Below, one piece after another: positions 40,807-42,515 of a stretch of 42,515 bases of DNA (its first letter is position 1; each line of letters opens with the position of its first letter). Under the pieces are notes generated by a model. That model ran no database searches, was not told where the DNA came from, and saw nothing but the letters and a program-made list of their open reading frames with translations. A program made the translations under genes and the position numbers. Source of the DNA: Fischerella muscicola SAG 1427-1 = PCC 73103 (GTDB lineage: Bacteria; Cyanobacteriota; Cyanobacteriia; Cyanobacteriales; Nostocaceae); the NCBI RefSeq assembly GCF_000317245.1, contig NZ_AJLJ01000054.1:1-42515 (forward strand), in the 5' to 3' direction.

Positions 40807-41130
40807 CTACATTTTTTGTAATGAATTTAAGGGAACTTCAGCATTTAACCATTCAAGGAAGTTTTGGTTGATTTCTGTGGGTGAAATTTCGGCAATAAAG
40901 TTAGTGTAATTAATATATTGGCGAATCACTCCTTCAATTTGTTCCCGATAACCTGCTTGAGTTTTCACAATTAGCACCATTTCTGGCTCTTCTGTAATTT
41001 CTCCTTTCCATATGTAAGCGCAAGTAATAGGAAACCAATTGACGCAAACAGCTAATTTTTGTTCCAATAAAGCACGACCGATTTGACGTGCTTCATCTGC
41101 ATTATTTAGGGTAATGTAGTAAATTTTCAT
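40807..41130 (-). CDS. cutA: CutA-like divalent-cation tolerance protein
   Basis: The 107-residue protein has the CutA fold pattern: KIYYITLNNADEARQIGRAL, EQKLAVCVNWFPITCAYIWK (the conserved 'L-x-A-C-V-N' strand), GEITEEPEMVLIVKTQAGYR and a C-terminal FLEWLN. CutA forms very stable trimers; its true role is unsettled. The usual 'HPY-E-x-P' block before the last strand is here YINYTNFIAEISPTE, so it is a divergent member. ATG 41130 is chosen over the in-frame TTG at 41136. Confidence 0.85.
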   Translation of the reverse strand: MKIYYITLNNADEARQIGRALLEQKLAVCVNWFPITCAYIWKGEITEEPEMVLIVKTQAGYREQIEGVIRQYINYTNFIAEISPTEINQNFLEWLNAEVPLNSLQKM

Positions 41131-41565
41131 GTCCAAAAAAATTTCTTATTGTGATCTAAGTACTTGACTTTTTCAAAAAAATCTGTTTTTGGCGTGACTA
41201 ACTTTTTATACAATATATTACTAATAATCTTAATAAAGTTGGCGATCGCTACTTTTGTTGAGTATTAAATCTCCTGATCATATCTAGTGATTTGACTTGC
41301 AAAAGTGTCACATCGCCTCTAGTTTGTCACACTCTGCTGCATCTTAATTTATTTTCAAGGCAAAATAATAATAGACCATCGCTATTGCTTACAGCACAGG
41401 CTATACAGCTAATTATGGGTTTGAGGACAAGGTGAATCTATCTCATCAAAATCTTTAATCTATCTTTAATCTAAATGTTGCAGAATCAAAAAGTGTCTAA
41501 CGATAGTGCAGTTAAAGATAAAAGTAGCCAAAATTAATAGTAGGTATTTATGAGAGATTTGATTT
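41131..41565. other. Intergenic region, no gene seen
   Basis: It is AT-rich, with one HIP1 site near 41243 and a short tandem repeat (ATCTTTAATCT twice, about 41449-41472). The promoters of cutA (minus) and the secreted-protein gene (plus) must lie here. No RNA structure was recognised. Confidence 0.4.
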
Positions 41566-41955
41566 ATGAAAAGTTTACTTCTTAATTTGGTAGTTTTAAT
41601 TAGTACACTCAGCGTTATTCCTAGTGCTTATGCTAACCCAGTGAACACTCCAATCACCAATCAAAGTAATCGGGCTGGTTTTTTAGTTACCAAACCAGTA
41701 ACAATTAAGAATAACTGGGGTAATATCAGCAACCGAAATAATAGGCTAAGACAAACTGCGGGTTCAATATCAGTCGTCAGACAGCAGGGATGCACAAAAA
41801 TTGACCCACTTGAGATCATTCAGAATCCTGGTTTGATCATAAAGGAATGCGAAGAACGAAAAAACCAAACTCCTGAGTATCTCCAGCCAATAGAGTATTT
41901 CAAGACTCCCAAACAAATCAATTCTGGTATTAACGTTACAGTGACTAAATTTTGA
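41566..41955 (+). CDS. Small secreted protein, hypothetical
   Basis: The 129-residue protein begins with a clear signal peptide (KSLLLNLVVLISTLSVIPSA, cleavage probably after AYA at residues 22-24). The mature part is basic with many Asn and Thr residues (ITNQSNRAGFLVTKPVTIKN) and has two Cys (QGCTKIDP, IIKECEER) that may form a disulphide. It has no known domain. It stands alone, with a hairpin terminator after it. Confidence 0.75.
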   Translation: MKSLLLNLVVLISTLSVIPSAYANPVNTPITNQSNRAGFLVTKPVTIKNNWGNISNRNNRLRQTAGSISVVRQQGCTKIDPLEIIQNPGLIIKECEERKNQTPEYLQPIEYFKTPKQINSGINVTVTKF

Positions 41956-42008
41956 GTTCAGCAAATTAATTAAAATAACTAAACTACTGATAGGTACTAT
42001 ATTTATTA

Positions 42009-42034
42009 TATGGGCGTACAGATGTACGCCCATA
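42009..42034. terminator. 12-bp perfect hairpin between convergent genes
   Basis: TATGGGCGTACA (42009-42020) pairs perfectly with TGTACGCCCATA (42023-42034) around a 2-base loop. It lies between the convergent secreted-protein gene and the 62-residue gene and could act for both. It may also be a dispersed palindromic repeat. Confidence 0.6.
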
Positions 42035-42131
42035 CTAATATATTTGTATGATCAAAAAATGAAATGGTGTGAAAATTTTTGCTGTTTGAGGAAAGAAATC
42101 TAAATTAAATTACAAGTTTTTCAACATAGTT

Positions 42132-42320
42132 TTATGATTTTTTCTGCTCAACTTTAGCAACTAAATATTCTGCCATTTCAATAGCAACCATAATCAGTTC
42201 TTGCTCCTGCTGACCTTTTGCTCCCTCATCACTTACGGTTGCATAAATATGAGGATTAGAAAGCATACTAGCTAACAACTGTGTAGCAATTTGTTTGACT
42301 TCATTAGCTTTGGATTGCAT
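42132..42320 (-). CDS. Small conserved hypothetical protein
   Basis: A 62-residue, mostly helical protein: QSKANEVKQIATQLLASMLS, NPHIYATVSDEGAKGQQEQE, LIMVAIEMAEYLVAKVEQ. There is no signal peptide or membrane segment. GGAGG 11 bases before ATG 42320 supports translation. It looks like a conserved small cyanobacterial protein but was not assigned to a named family. The 195 bases to the window end hold nothing recognised. Confidence 0.7.
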   Translation of the reverse strand: MQSKANEVKQIATQLLASMLSNPHIYATVSDEGAKGQQEQELIMVAIEMAEYLVAKVEQKKS

Positions 42321-42515
42321 CTTTATTTATCCTCCCAGATTAGTGACGCAAATTTCCAGAGTTCACATAAAACTTTAGAAATCTAATTTTCTCTATCCAT
42401 AAAAATGGTTTGACTATTAAGCAAAAGCCTACTAATTTAGTTTTACTTTTAAACTAAAACAACAATGTGAGAAAGTTGTGAGGTAACACCTATAATTATC
42501 TTTAACTCAACCATA

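Overview
The window is chromosomal DNA from a filamentous cyanobacterium, most likely of the order Nostocales. The evidence is a photosystem I gene (psaE), the cyanobacterial NDH-1 subunit gene ndhO, frequent HIP1 octamers (GCGATCGC), heptamer-type short tandem repeats, and a hormogonium polysaccharide (hps) locus, which belongs to motile filamentous cyanobacteria. No tRNA, rRNA, CRISPR array, transposase or integrase gene was seen.

Layout. 1-909 is the 5' end of a minus-strand pair: a truncated gene running off the left edge plus a winged-helix-like gene. 1225-2163 holds a lipoprotein gene and a gene built of five 24-residue repeats. 2248-4868 is a minus-strand housekeeping block: mdh, ndhO, mutM and psaE. 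5483-7703 is an AT-rich pair of glycosyltransferase genes. htpG and rpmB follow. 10941-23030 is the hps region: hpsA, pseudopilin genes hpsB, hpsC and an hpsD-like gene, glycosyltransferase hpsE, a second GspH-like pseudopilin, a TIGR04282-type transferase, an HpsJ-family coiled-coil membrane protein and a WaaE-like GT2. 23522-29100 holds a DUF502 membrane protein, nusB, ftsY and a GAF-PP2C phosphatase. 29151-31979 holds a DUF2278/lamin-tail protein and a DUF4397 protein, separated by a MITE-like element.

32041-35835 is an accessory patch. It contains a kinase-fold gene and a toxin-antitoxin pair bracketed by a 72-bp direct repeat, a DUF433 antitoxin with a truncated partner, a RidA gene, and a GNAT acetyltransferase gene that has the full architecture of an integron gene cassette (core site, gene, 88-bp attC-like palindrome). 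A half attC-like site lies beyond RidA, exactly where the toxin gene is broken. After this the window returns to ordinary genes: tex, small cyanobacterial families (DUF4278-like, DUF4385), VOC, cupin, cutA and small hypothetical genes.

How the parts work together. The hps genes look like one pathway. Glycosyltransferases would build a polysaccharide, and a minor-pseudopilin set (HpsA GspK-like, HpsB GspI-like, HpsC GspJ-like, two GspH-like) would link its secretion to the type IV pilus machinery that drives gliding of hormogonia. A good sigma70-type promoter precedes hpsA. The strongest unusual observation is the integron-cassette remnant in a cyanobacterial chromosome with no integrase in view.
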